Shown here one piece after another: positions 16,254-23,789 of a DNA stretch of 39,225 nucleotides. The DNA is taken from positions 1 through 39,225 of the forward strand of contig JAPHSC010000032.1 in the NCBI GenBank assembly GCA_026193125.1. Reading direction: 5' to 3'. The notes below the pieces were generated by a model. That model saw only the letters and a list, made by a program, of their open reading frames with translations, ran no database searches and was not told where the DNA came from. A program made the position numbers and the translations under genes. The DNA comes from Gammaproteobacteria bacterium. GTDB lineage: Bacteria; Pseudomonadota; Gammaproteobacteria; Steroidobacterales; BM003. Numbering within the stretch: the first letter of the stretch is position 1; every line of letters starts with the position of its first letter.

Positions 16254-17653
16254 TGGAAGCCCTCGTCCACATAGCTTTCAGCCACCAGGTTCTCAAACTT
16301 GGTGTATTGACCGAGGAATGTCAGATGGACTTCGCCCACGGGACCGTTACGCTGCTTGGCAATAATGATATCCGCAATGCCCTTGCGCGTGGTGTCCTTG
16401 TCATAGACCTCTTCGCGGTAAATGAAGCAAATCACATCCGCGTCTTGCTCGATGGCACCTGATTCACGCAGGTCCGACATTACCGGTCGCTTGTCTGTGC
16501 GGCTTTCGACACTGCGATTGAGCTGTGACAAGGCGATTACCGGGCAATCCAGTTCCTTGGCCAGGGCTTTTAGCGACCGCGATATCTCGGATATCTCGGT
16601 CGCCCTGTTTTCCTTGTTTCCCTGCACCTGCATCAACTGCAGGTAATCCAGTACAATCAGGCCAAGACCGCCGTGCTCACGCGCCAGACGTCGGGAACGA
16701 GCTCGCACCTCGGTGGGACTCAGGGACGGCGTATCATCGATATAGATCGGCGCCTCGGACATGATGGCCACCGCCGAATTGATGCGGTTCCAATCCTCGT
16801 CGTTAAAATTGCCTCGGCGCAGGTTTGATTGATCTACCCGTCCGATTGATCCAATCATACGGAAGCTTAGCTGCTCGGCAGACATTTCCATGCTGAATAT
16901 GGCTACCGCCTTGCCCGATCCAATCGCCGCATTCTCGGCTATATTCATGGCCAGGGTGGTCTTACCCATGGATGGCCGTCCGGCAATAATTACCAGTTCA
17001 CCGCGCTGCAGACCTGCGGTCATATCATCTAGACTATTGAAGCCTGTCGACAAGCCCGAAATATCACCGTCAGAATGACTCAGGATATCCAGCCGGTCTA
17101 TGGTACCGGGAAGTATTTTCCGCAAGGCCACAAAACCGGAACCCCTGCGCTTGCCACGCTCGGCAATCTGGAATACCGCGCGCTCTGCATCGTCCACCAG
17201 TTCCGAGGCCCCACGACCATCACTGGTATAGGCGCTGTCTGTAATGCCGACACCAACCTCGATCAGCTTTCTCAGCAGCGCCCGCTCACGCACAATGTCC
17301 GCATAGGCACGAATATTTGCTGCGCTGGGGGTGTCCTTGGCCAGCTGTCCGAGGAAGGAAAGACCGCCCATCTGCTCCAGCTGCTGATTGCGGTCCAGGT
17401 ACTCGGAAACGGTTACCGCGTCCAAAGGCTGGCTTTTCTCAGCCAGTTCGCCAATGGCGTTGAATATCAGGCGGTGATCATGACGATAGAAATCGTCGGC
17501 GGTTACCAGGTCTGCAATACGTTCCCAGGCCAGGTTATCAAGCATCAGGCCGCCGAGCACGGCTCGCTCGGCATCAACAGAGTGCGGCGGTACACGGAGT
17601 CTTTCCGTACCCGCCATCGCATCAATGCGATCGTCACTCATTGGAGTCGCCAT
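16250..17653 (-). CDS. dnaB: Replicative DNA helicase DnaB
   Basis: DnaB unwinds DNA at the replication fork as a hexamer. The 467-residue protein has the N-terminal primase-interacting domain (PHSVDAERAVLGGLMLDN from about residue 22) and the RecA-like ATPase domain with Walker A GRPSMGKTTLAMN, Walker B LGLIVLDYLQLM, and the C-terminal ALSQLNRSVESR and DLRESGAIEQDAD segments. No intein or insertion interrupts it. It follows rplI by 85 bases, and its stop overlaps the alr start. Confidence 0.98.
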   Translation of the reverse strand: MATPMSDDRIDAMAGTERLRVPPHSVDAERAVLGGLMLDNLAWERIADLVTADDFYRHDHRLIFNAIGELAEKSQPLDAVTVSEYLDRNQQLEQMGGLSFLGQLAKDTPSAANIRAYADIVRERALLRKLIEVGVGITDSAYTSDGRGASELVDDAERAVFQIAERGKRRGSGFVALRKILPGTIDRLDILSHSDGDISGLSTGFNSLDDMTAGLQRGELVIIAGRPSMGKTTLAMNIAENAAIGSGKAVAIFSMEMSAEQLSFRMIGSIGRVDQSNLRRGNFNDEDWNRINSAVAIMSEAPIYIDDTPSLSPTEVRARSRRLAREHGGLGLIVLDYLQLMQVQGNKENRATEISEISRSLKALAKELDCPVIALSQLNRSVESRTDKRPVMSDLRESGAIEQDADVICFIYREEVYDKDTTRKGIADIIIAKQRNGPVGEVHLTFLGQYTKFENLVAESYVDEGFQ

Positions 17654-17738
17654 CGCCCAGTACCGCCAGGTTAATCAAGGGCCGATCAAGATAGCACAAC
17701 CGGTACCCGGAGGTAGCCCCCCGGGTTGCGGTGCAGCC

Positions 17739-18188
17739 TTACTCTTCGCCAGAAATCTCAACCGGTACGGTGACCGAAACATCACTATGCAGATGTACTT
17801 CAATCTCGTGGCTGCCCACCTGCCGGATCGGGCCATCGGCCATGCGCACTTCACGCCGCTCTACCTCAAAACCCAGCGCGGCCAGCGCTTCGGCGATGTC
17901 TACGGGACCTATCGAGCCGAATAATTTGCCCTCTGCACCCGCCTTTGCACTGAGCTTCACGATTTTGCCGTCCAGCAACTTGGCACGACCCTGGGCACGC
18001 GTCAGCTCCTCGGCAGACTTGGCCTCGAGCTCCGCACGGATCGCTTCAAACTTCTCAATGTTCGAAGCCGTGGCCAGCGTTGCCTTACCCTGTGGCAGCA
18101 GGAAATTGCGACCATAGCCCGAGCGGACCTTCACACGCTCGCCAATAGTCCCCAGATTCTCAACTTTTTCCAGAAGTATGACTTCCAT
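17739..18188 (-). CDS. rplI: 50S ribosomal protein L9
   Basis: A 149-residue large-subunit protein with two globular domains joined by a long helix. The start at the second of two adjacent ATG codons (18188) gives the usual opening MEVILLEKVENLG. A GGGTGA ribosome-binding site stands four bases before it and only one before the first ATG (18191). RSGYGRNFLLPQGKA is the 23S-rRNA-binding signature, and FGSIGPVDIAEAL lies in the C-terminal domain. It follows the DUF2232 gene closely in the rpsF-rpsR-DUF2232-rplI order. Confidence 0.97.
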   Translation of the reverse strand: MEVILLEKVENLGTIGERVKVRSGYGRNFLLPQGKATLATASNIEKFEAIRAELEAKSAEELTRAQGRAKLLDGKIVKLSAKAGAEGKLFGSIGPVDIAEALAALGFEVERREVRMADGPIRQVGSHEIEVHLHSDVSVTVPVEISGEE

Positions 18189-18234
18189 CATTTCACCCGT
18201 TCAGTAAAACCAGATTTGGCTTTCTAACCCAAAA

Positions 18235-19113
18235 TTATCGATTTCGCGCCAGGATACGCCGCAAATCGAACCAATTATCCAAAAATCCCAGCGCTGTAAG
18301 AATCGGCATTACCAGCTGCAACACCAATACCAGCATCACATACAGCACGATCAACAACGGCTTCGGCCAACCACCGGGGCCAACCAGGAAATGGGCCAGT
18401 GACAATCCCTGCAAAATCAGCAAGGCCACGAGCACCCACACCATATTCTCAAACCACAGTCCGCCGCCCAACATCGCCGCAACTATTACTAGCGTCGCGA
18501 CAGCCGTCAAAACCTTGCCCAGCTTCAGTTGCCTGAATTCTGCTCCAAACCGGCCCTGCGTGTCTTCAAGTCCATCTTGCCAGACCCGTCCCAGGAAAAC
18601 CCCGGCCAGGCAGGCCAGTATCCCCAGTCCGGTCATGACGCCAGGCATCACCTGGAAAATCATGTTCCAGCCGGCCTCGGTTAACTCTTGCCCCGAGGCG
18701 CTAAACTGCTGTTTCAGCGGTTCCATCAAACCCGCCAACTGGTTTACCGGGTCAGGCAACCGCAGCAGTACCAGACCTACCACCACCAATCCGACGATAG
18801 CCGAGGCCTGGAACACCAGATTCATGGAGCGATAGGCACCCAATAATCCGGCCAGCAACAGCACCGGGCCCCACATCGCACCGGTCACTTCGAGCAGTGG
18901 CAAGGGGTCTCCCCCGGTTGCCACTGCAACGCCGGCTAGCAACGCCATCGCCAGCATCGCGGTGATCAGCGACTGCTTGATTCCTCGCTGCAACGTCACT
19001 AACACAAGCAACCCGCTACTGAGCAATCCCAGGAACGGTAGCAGTGACAAGCCAGCCACCAGGGTCACCTGGCGATGCTGCCTCTGCATGATCCAGTGCA
19101 GGATATTTTTCAC
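18235..19113 (-). CDS. DUF2232-type multispanning membrane protein
   Basis: A 292-residue inner-membrane protein with seven or eight hydrophobic segments and almost no soluble domain. Composition and position match the DUF2232 (YybS-like) family, which in pseudomonads lies between rpsR and rplI, exactly as here. The function is not established. The conserved placement next to ribosomal-protein genes suggests co-transcription rather than a shown role in ribosomes. No catalytic motif was recognised. Confidence 0.8.
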   Translation of the reverse strand: MKNILHWIMQRQHRQVTLVAGLSLLPFLGLLSSGLLVLVTLQRGIKQSLITAMLAMALLAGVAVATGGDPLPLLEVTGAMWGPVLLLAGLLGAYRSMNLVFQASAIVGLVVVGLVLLRLPDPVNQLAGLMEPLKQQFSASGQELTEAGWNMIFQVMPGVMTGLGILACLAGVFLGRVWQDGLEDTQGRFGAEFRQLKLGKVLTAVATLVIVAAMLGGGLWFENMVWVLVALLILQGLSLAHFLVGPGGWPKPLLIVLYVMLVLVLQLVMPILTALGFLDNWFDLRRILARNR

Positions 19114-19170
19114 AAGTCTTAAAACTCATCCCTGACCGAGGCTTTTGCCAGCGGACAGGGACCCGCCATC

Positions 19171-19398
19171 CTAGTGGTGGCTATCGGTGTAGGGCAGTAG
19201 AGCCAGGAAGCGAGCACGCTTGACAGCGGTGGCTAGCTGACGCTGGTATTTAGCCTTGGTACCGGTAATGCGACTGGGGACAATCTTCCCCGTCTCGGTG
19301 ATGTAATTTTTCAGCGTAACCAGATCCTTGTAGTCGATCTCTTTTACGCCATCGGCGGTGAAGCGGCAAAACCTGCGGCGACGAAAATAACGTGACAT
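19171..19398 (-). CDS. rpsR: 30S ribosomal protein S18
   Basis: A 75-residue small-subunit protein that pairs with S6 on the platform. The basic start MSRYFRRRRFCRF and the block DYKDLVTLKNYITETGKIVPSRITGTKAKYQRQL (split here across the middle of the protein) are diagnostic. The RRRRFCRF cysteine resembles the zinc-independent S18 form. It lies 49 bases after rpsF and 57 bases before the DUF2232 gene. No priB gene lies between rpsF and rpsR, unlike E. coli. Confidence 0.98.
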   Translation of the reverse strand: MSRYFRRRRFCRFTADGVKEIDYKDLVTLKNYITETGKIVPSRITGTKAKYQRQLATAVKRARFLALLPYTDSHH

Positions 19399-19447
19399 GG
19401 CTTAGTCCTCTATCGAATTCGAATTAGCTCAACAACAAAACGCTGAC

Positions 19448-19930
19448 TTACTTTTCCACAGACTCTTCGTCATCGGACTCTTCGTCGTCTGACTCGTCGT
19501 CATCAGCATCGTCACTGTCGTCCGTCATATCCTCATCGTCCCTGTCGTAGGTACGCGTAGCACGAGACGCATCACGCTCGGCGCGTTCGGAATCCCGACG
19601 ACGATCTTCTTCCACCGCTTTGGCCATGTGGGAGGCCTCGGTAACGGCCTCTTCGCGGCCGATCACCAGGTGGCGGATGACCGCATCGTTGAACTTGAAC
19701 AGGCTCATCAGTTCGTCCAGGCTTTCCTGGCCACACTCGATGTTCAGCATCAGGTAATGGGCCTTGTGGATCTTGTTGATCGGATAGGCTAACTGACGGC
19801 GACCCCAGTCTTCTTCGCGATGAATCGCTCCACCCGCTGACTGGATCATGCCTTTGTAACGTTCGAGCATGGCCGGAACCTGCTCACTCTGATCCGGGTG
19901 GACCAGAAAGACCACTTCGTAATGTCTCAT
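19448..19930 (-). CDS. rpsF: 30S ribosomal protein S6 with long acidic tail
   Basis: S6 binds the central domain of 16S rRNA together with S18. The start at 19930 gives the standard MRHYEVVFLVHPDQSEQV, and an AGGGA ribosome-binding site precedes it. A longer open frame to 20083 has no family support. The core (EEDWGRRQLAYPINKIHKAHYLMLNIE, VIRHLVIGREEAV) is normal. After it come a charged basic/acidic stretch and about thirty residues made almost only of Asp, Glu and Ser, giving 160 residues in all against about 131-135 in E. coli. In E. coli the S6 end is lengthened by RimK with glutamates; here an acidic tail is gene-encoded. Confidence 0.97.
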   Translation of the reverse strand: MRHYEVVFLVHPDQSEQVPAMLERYKGMIQSAGGAIHREEDWGRRQLAYPINKIHKAHYLMLNIECGQESLDELMSLFKFNDAVIRHLVIGREEAVTEASHMAKAVEEDRRRDSERAERDASRATRTYDRDDEDMTDDSDDADDDESDDEESDDEESVEK

Positions 19931-19952
19931 TGTAGTTCCCTGTGGACATAAG

Positions 19953-19974
19953 GCCTCCCGACTAACGGTGAGGC
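19953..19974 (-). promoter_or_regulatory. Stem-loop in the rpsF leader, candidate S6:S18 autoregulatory site
   Basis: On the minus strand a 5-bp stem (GCCTC/GAGGC) continues past a bulged A into CCG/CGG with a 5-base loop, ending 22 bases before the rpsF start. Leaders of rpsF in many bacteria carry a stem-loop with a conserved CCG bound by the S6:S18 complex. The ACCG here fits loosely, but in the drawn structure the CCG is paired. Treat it as a candidate only. Confidence 0.35.
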
Positions 19975-20065
19975 AGAGAGAAATGTAACCCGGGGCAGGC
20001 AAATACCTACCCAAGGGCCGGCAATGGTACCCAAGGACCGAGCCAAAGACAAGCCAAAGCAAGGG

Positions 20066-20217
20066 AGCCTCTGATCTACTCATGCACTCAATCTTGCAGC
20101 CAAAATCCAGCTTCTGTATTGCCAGACTTCGCCATGGCTGGGCATTCCATGCGCTTGACGCCTTGAATCCGAACCTTTTCGCTCACAATCTACTTCGTCC
20201 AGAGCAAATCAGAGGCT
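20066..20217. repeat. 152-bp non-coding segment bounded by 10-bp inverted repeats
   Basis: The 325-base gap between rpsF and rlmB holds no gene. Within it, AGCCTCTGAT (20066-20075) and its exact complement (20208-20217) bound a 152-bp segment. No clear direct repeat flanks it. It could be a short miniature element or an interspersed repeat, or the two arms could pair in an RNA leader of rpsF. Nothing else was recognised in the gap apart from a 12-bp palindrome near the rlmB end. Confidence 0.4.
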
Positions 20218-20228
20218 TCCAGGGCCTT

Positions 20229-20240
20229 TCAAGCGCTTGA
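20229..20240. repeat. 12-bp palindrome downstream of rlmB
   Basis: TCAAGCGCTTGA is perfectly self-complementary and lies 16 bases beyond the rlmB stop. There is no T run, so it does not look like an intrinsic terminator. Its role is unknown. Confidence 0.35.
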
Positions 20241-20255
20241 GGGAGCCGGGAATTC

Positions 20256-20999
20256 TTAGGACTGGCGTTGCCTGAGCGCCTCATAGGCCAGTATGCCCAG
20301 GGCCACCGAAACGTTCAGGCTCTCGACGATGCCCGCCATGGGCAGGCGCACCAGCAGGTCACAGCGCTCCAGGGTCAGACGTCGCAGGCCCTTGCCCTCG
20401 GCCCCCATAACCAGGCCCAGGGGGCCTCTCAGGTCTGCCTGGTGGTACAGAGAGGGGCCGTTTTCATCCGCGCCCACCAGTACCAGGCCCATGTCCTTCA
20501 GCAACAGCAGGGTGCGGCTTAGGTTGGTCACTCTTATCAGGGGCACGGTCTCGGCAGCGCCCGAGGCCACTTTGCGGGCAACCGGCGTCAGGCTTGCGGC
20601 ACGGTCCTTGGGGACCACCACCGCACAGGCGCCAACCGCGTCGGCTGTGCGCATACAGGCGCCCAGGTTGCGCGGATCCTGGACCCCGTCGAGAACCAGT
20701 ACCAGTGGATCAGCGCCGGCCGCCGATACCAGGTCCGGCAAGTCCGGCTCATTCCACTGGCGCGGCGCCCGTAGCCGCGCGGCCACACCCTGGTGGGCTG
20801 TTTCAGGAAGCAAGTGATTCAGGTCCTTGCGAGCGAGGTTTCGCACCGGCAGGCCCGCCTGCACCACGAGACGCCGTGTCTCGTTCATGCGTTTGTCCTG
20901 GCGCTCATCCACCAACAACACTTCTTGCACCCTGGACGCAGATCGCGCCAACATCGCACGCACAGCGTGGTGCCCAAAAATCAGGTTTCCCTCACTCAC
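20256..20999 (-). CDS. rlmB: 23S rRNA (guanosine-2'-O)-methyltransferase RlmB
   Basis: RlmB methylates the 2'-OH of G2251 in 23S rRNA. The 247-residue protein has the N-terminal L30e-like substrate-binding domain (NLIFGHHAVRAMLARSA) and the SpoU trefoil-knot domain with VLDGVQDPRNLGACMRTADA, LVMGAEGKGLRRLTLERCD and the knot motif IVESLNVSVALGILAYEAL. It starts at GTG, overlapping the rnr stop by four bases (GTGA). The rnr-rlmB pair is the usual gammaproteobacterial order. Confidence 0.97.
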   Translation of the reverse strand: MSEGNLIFGHHAVRAMLARSASRVQEVLLVDERQDKRMNETRRLVVQAGLPVRNLARKDLNHLLPETAHQGVAARLRAPRQWNEPDLPDLVSAAGADPLVLVLDGVQDPRNLGACMRTADAVGACAVVVPKDRAASLTPVARKVASGAAETVPLIRVTNLSRTLLLLKDMGLVLVGADENGPSLYHQADLRGPLGLVMGAEGKGLRRLTLERCDLLVRLPMAGIVESLNVSVALGILAYEALRQRQS

Positions 21000-23359
21000 G
21001 GCGCGGTCTTGCTCGCACGCCTGCGGCCTTTATTCCCGGCCTTGCCCTTGACCCCCTCCCCGGAGCCCTTCTTTTTCGCACCGGTGTGGCCCTTGCCCGG
21101 GCTTTTACCCTGGTCCTTGCGACCGCCCCGGCCGCTACGTTCCGGAGCGCCGCCCTTCTTCGGACGCAGTTCGTCACGGTCCTTGTCTACCAGCTCAAAA
21201 TCGATCTTGCGGTCCTCAAGACTGGCCCGCACTACCTTGACCTGCAGCCTGTCACCTAACTGGAACACACGTCCGCTCTGACTACCGACCAGGCGATACC
21301 TGGGTCTGTCCAGGTCAAAATATTCACTACCGAGGGCACTCACATGCACCAGCCCATCTATTTGCAAGGTATCCAATTGTACGAACACGCCGAACTGGGT
21401 GACGCCGCTAACCGTGCCTGGAAATTCCTGTCCCAGCTTGTCTTGCATGAACTCTGTCTTCAACCAGCCCATAGCCTCGCGAGTCGCGTCGTCGGCCCGG
21501 CGTTCGCAACGGGAACAATGGGCACCAAGCCCTTCCATGTCGCTCAGGGAATAGACATAAGTACCTGGCTTGCCACCATCGAGTAAATGCCCGATCGCCC
21601 GGTGCACCAAGAGGTCCGGGTAACGCCTGATTGGAGACGTGAAATGCGCGTATTCCCCAAGCGCCAACCCAAAGTGTCCGCCGGTGCCTGGCTCATAGAC
21701 TGCCTGGGCCAGGGAACGCAACATTACTGTCTCGATCAGCGCCGCATCGGGACGGTCCTTTACCAGCTTGATGACCTCGCTGAGCATGGCCGGCTTCATC
21801 GTGGAGCCCGGGTTGAAGGGGATACTCAGGGCCGCCAGAAACAACTTCAACTCTTCGATACGATCCTCATCGGGTCCGGCATGCACACGGTACAGGGCCG
21901 GAATACGCGCCTTGCGCAAGAATCGCGCGGCCTCCACGTTGGCCGCAATCATGCACTCCTCGATCAGCTTGTGGGCATCGCTGCGCACTCGTTCATGGAT
22001 CGCCGCCACCCTGCCCCGGGCATCGAACTCGAGAGTATTCTCGGGGATTTCAAAATCTATAGCCCCGCGTCGCTTGCGTGCGGCCAGAAACGCCTTATAC
22101 AAGCCATACAGCGCTTCCAGGCTCCCCAGCAGGGGTTCGAAACGCTCACGCAGTCGCTCATCTTCATGCTGGAGAATACCCGCCACCTGTTCGTAGGTGA
22201 AACGCTGGGCCGAGCGCATCACCGCTCGGAAGAAACGTGATTTGCTGACCTTGCCGGCCTTGTCTACGTGCATTTCGCACACCATGCACAATCGGTCCAC
22301 CTCGGGCTTGAGCGAACACAGCCCATTGGACAGAGCCTCCGGCAGCATGGGTATGACCCGGTTGGGGAAATATACCGAGGTGCCGCGATTACGGGCCTCC
22401 GCATCCAGGGCGGTGCCCTTGACTACGTAATGGGACACATCGGCAATGGCTACCAGCAATTTCCAGCCAGAGCCACTCGGCTCGCAATACACCGCATCGT
22501 CGAAATCCCGGGCATCGGCGCCATCTATGGTCACCAGTGGCACGGAACGCAGATCTACCCGACCCTCGCTGGCCCTGGCAGACACCTTGCTGCCAAACGC
22601 CTTGGTCTCAGCCGTGACTTCATCGGGCCACAGGTAAGGCAGGTTGTGGGCATGCACGGCGATCTCGGTCTCCATGCCCGGAGCGTCTTCGTCCCCCAGT
22701 ACTCGACTGATGCGGCCCGCCGGATAGGTATTCGGACCCGGTGGCTCGGTAATCTCAACGATAACGATCTGGCCAGGCTGGGCGCCGCCACGATTGCGTG
22801 GCCCAACCAGGATTTCCTGGGTGATACGGGGATTATCGGGGACTACAAATCCCACGCCGCCCTGGGCCACATAGCGCCCCACGACCTGGGTGTTCACCCT
22901 CTCCAGTACCTCTGCCACGGCCCCCTCAGGCCGCCCCCGGCGGTCATAGCCCTTGATACGTACTGCGACCCGGTCACCGTGCATGACTTCGCGCATTTGG
23001 CGGGCAGACAAGAAAACGTCATCCGAACTGTCATCGGGAATGACGAACCCGAACCCGTCACGGTGGCCCTGCACGGTGCCGGCAACCAGGTGTATGCGTG
23101 CGGTCAGGCAATACTCACCCTTGCGATTGGCCAGCAGCTGGCCGTCCCGACACATGGCTGCCAGCCGCTTGCGCATAGCCTGCCGCTTCGGCTCGCCCTT
23201 GAGCTTGAGGCTGGCATAAATCTCGGTCGGCGCCAGCGGTCTTCCCTCGGCTTCCAGAAAAGCCAGTACCTCGTCTCTGCTGGGAATCTCGAAAGCGTAT
23301 TCCGGCTGATCCCGACTAGCTGAACGGGGCCTCGGTGTCTTGGTATTTGTCTTGGTCAA
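20996..23359 (-). CDS. rnr: Ribonuclease R
   Basis: RNase R is a processive 3'-5' exoribonuclease that degrades structured RNA. In order it has a winged-helix N-terminus (DEVLAFLEAEGRPLAPTEI), cold-shock domains (GHRDGFGFVIPD), the RNB catalytic domain with metal-binding aspartates in DGADARDFDDAVYCE, an S1 domain (FPGTVSGVTQFGVFVQLDTL) and a Lys/Arg/Gly-rich basic tail. The TTG at 23359 is preferred: a GGGGA site stands seven bases before it, and the 787-residue protein then has a family-like N-terminus. An ATG at 23398 would give 800 residues but lacks a ribosome-binding site and sits inside the opposing tRNA promoter. Confidence 0.96.
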   Translation of the reverse strand: MTKTNTKTPRPRSASRDQPEYAFEIPSRDEVLAFLEAEGRPLAPTEIYASLKLKGEPKRQAMRKRLAAMCRDGQLLANRKGEYCLTARIHLVAGTVQGHRDGFGFVIPDDSSDDVFLSARQMREVMHGDRVAVRIKGYDRRGRPEGAVAEVLERVNTQVVGRYVAQGGVGFVVPDNPRITQEILVGPRNRGGAQPGQIVIVEITEPPGPNTYPAGRISRVLGDEDAPGMETEIAVHAHNLPYLWPDEVTAETKAFGSKVSARASEGRVDLRSVPLVTIDGADARDFDDAVYCEPSGSGWKLLVAIADVSHYVVKGTALDAEARNRGTSVYFPNRVIPMLPEALSNGLCSLKPEVDRLCMVCEMHVDKAGKVSKSRFFRAVMRSAQRFTYEQVAGILQHEDERLRERFEPLLGSLEALYGLYKAFLAARKRRGAIDFEIPENTLEFDARGRVAAIHERVRSDAHKLIEECMIAANVEAARFLRKARIPALYRVHAGPDEDRIEELKLFLAALSIPFNPGSTMKPAMLSEVIKLVKDRPDAALIETVMLRSLAQAVYEPGTGGHFGLALGEYAHFTSPIRRYPDLLVHRAIGHLLDGGKPGTYVYSLSDMEGLGAHCSRCERRADDATREAMGWLKTEFMQDKLGQEFPGTVSGVTQFGVFVQLDTLQIDGLVHVSALGSEYFDLDRPRYRLVGSQSGRVFQLGDRLQVKVVRASLEDRKIDFELVDKDRDELRPKKGGAPERSGRGGRKDQGKSPGKGHTGAKKKGSGEGVKGKAGNKGRRRASKTAP

Positions 23360-23387
23360 AGGATTGTCCCCATGCCGGGTGTGATAG

Positions 23388-23416
23388 TTGACAAGCATAC
23401 AACGTCTACGTAAAGT
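23388..23416 (+). promoter_or_regulatory. Promoter of the tRNA-Leu gene
   Basis: A consensus -35 (TTGACA, 23388-23393), an exact 17-base spacer and a -10-like TAAAGT (23411-23416) are followed by a GC-rich stretch typical of stable-RNA promoters. Transcription would begin about 35 bases before the mature tRNA. The element lies across the 5' region of rnr on the other strand. Confidence 0.7.
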
Positions 23417-23456
23417 TCGCCCTCCAGCCAGGGTCCGGTTTCCGGATCCGTCCTAT

Positions 23457-23543
23457 GCCCAGGTGGCGGAATTGGTAGACGCGCTAGCTTCAGGTGCTAG
23501 TTATCGTAAGGTAGTGGAGGTTCAAGTCCTCTCCTGGGCACCA
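23457..23543 (+). tRNA. tRNA-Leu(CAG)
   Basis: An 87-base class II tRNA. The acceptor arms GCCCAGG and CCTGGGC pair perfectly, followed by A and an encoded CCA. The anticodon stem CTAGC/GCTAG closes the loop TTCAGGT, giving anticodon CAG for leucine CUG codons. A long variable arm and the T-arm with TTCAAGT are present. The gene is divergent from rnr. No second copy of its 3' end was seen nearby, so it does not mark an obvious integration site. Confidence 0.97.
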
Positions 23544-23730
23544 TCCCTTCGCTGGACCTGTTGCCTCTTTGTAGAAGTCTGACACGCAAATATTCCGTGC
23601 GGTGGGTCGGCAGCTTCTCACGTCTCGCACAACGTTCAAGATCGAAACACCACCGACCAAGTCAGCTTACCCGGCCAGCAAAAACAAGCGGCTGAGAGCT
23701 TGGTTTGAAACAGTCGGACATCGACATAAC

Positions 23731-23751
23731 CGCGACATGCAGAATGTCGCG
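23731..23751. repeat. Perfect hairpin between tRNA-Leu and the C45-type gene
   Basis: CGCGACAT and ATGTCGCG form a perfect 8-bp stem around a 5-base loop. It lies 39 bases beyond the stop of the minus-strand C45-type gene and after the plus-strand tRNA, where transcripts from both sides should end. No T run follows on either strand, so a terminator role is only possible. The rest of the 246-base gap shows nothing recognisable. Confidence 0.4.
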
Positions 23752-23789
23752 ATGGGAAGCCTGGACAACGGTTTCTTTGTAGCCTCGGA

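Noticed and set aside
22268..23323. A 351-codon open frame on the plus strand
   Set aside because: It lies fully antisense to rnr, whose domains are intact, and its peptide shows no family motif. It reflects codon bias on the other strand.
23457..23543. tRNA-Leu as an integration site of a genomic island
   Set aside because: No copy of the tRNA 3' end and no integrase or phage gene was found in the following 10 kb.
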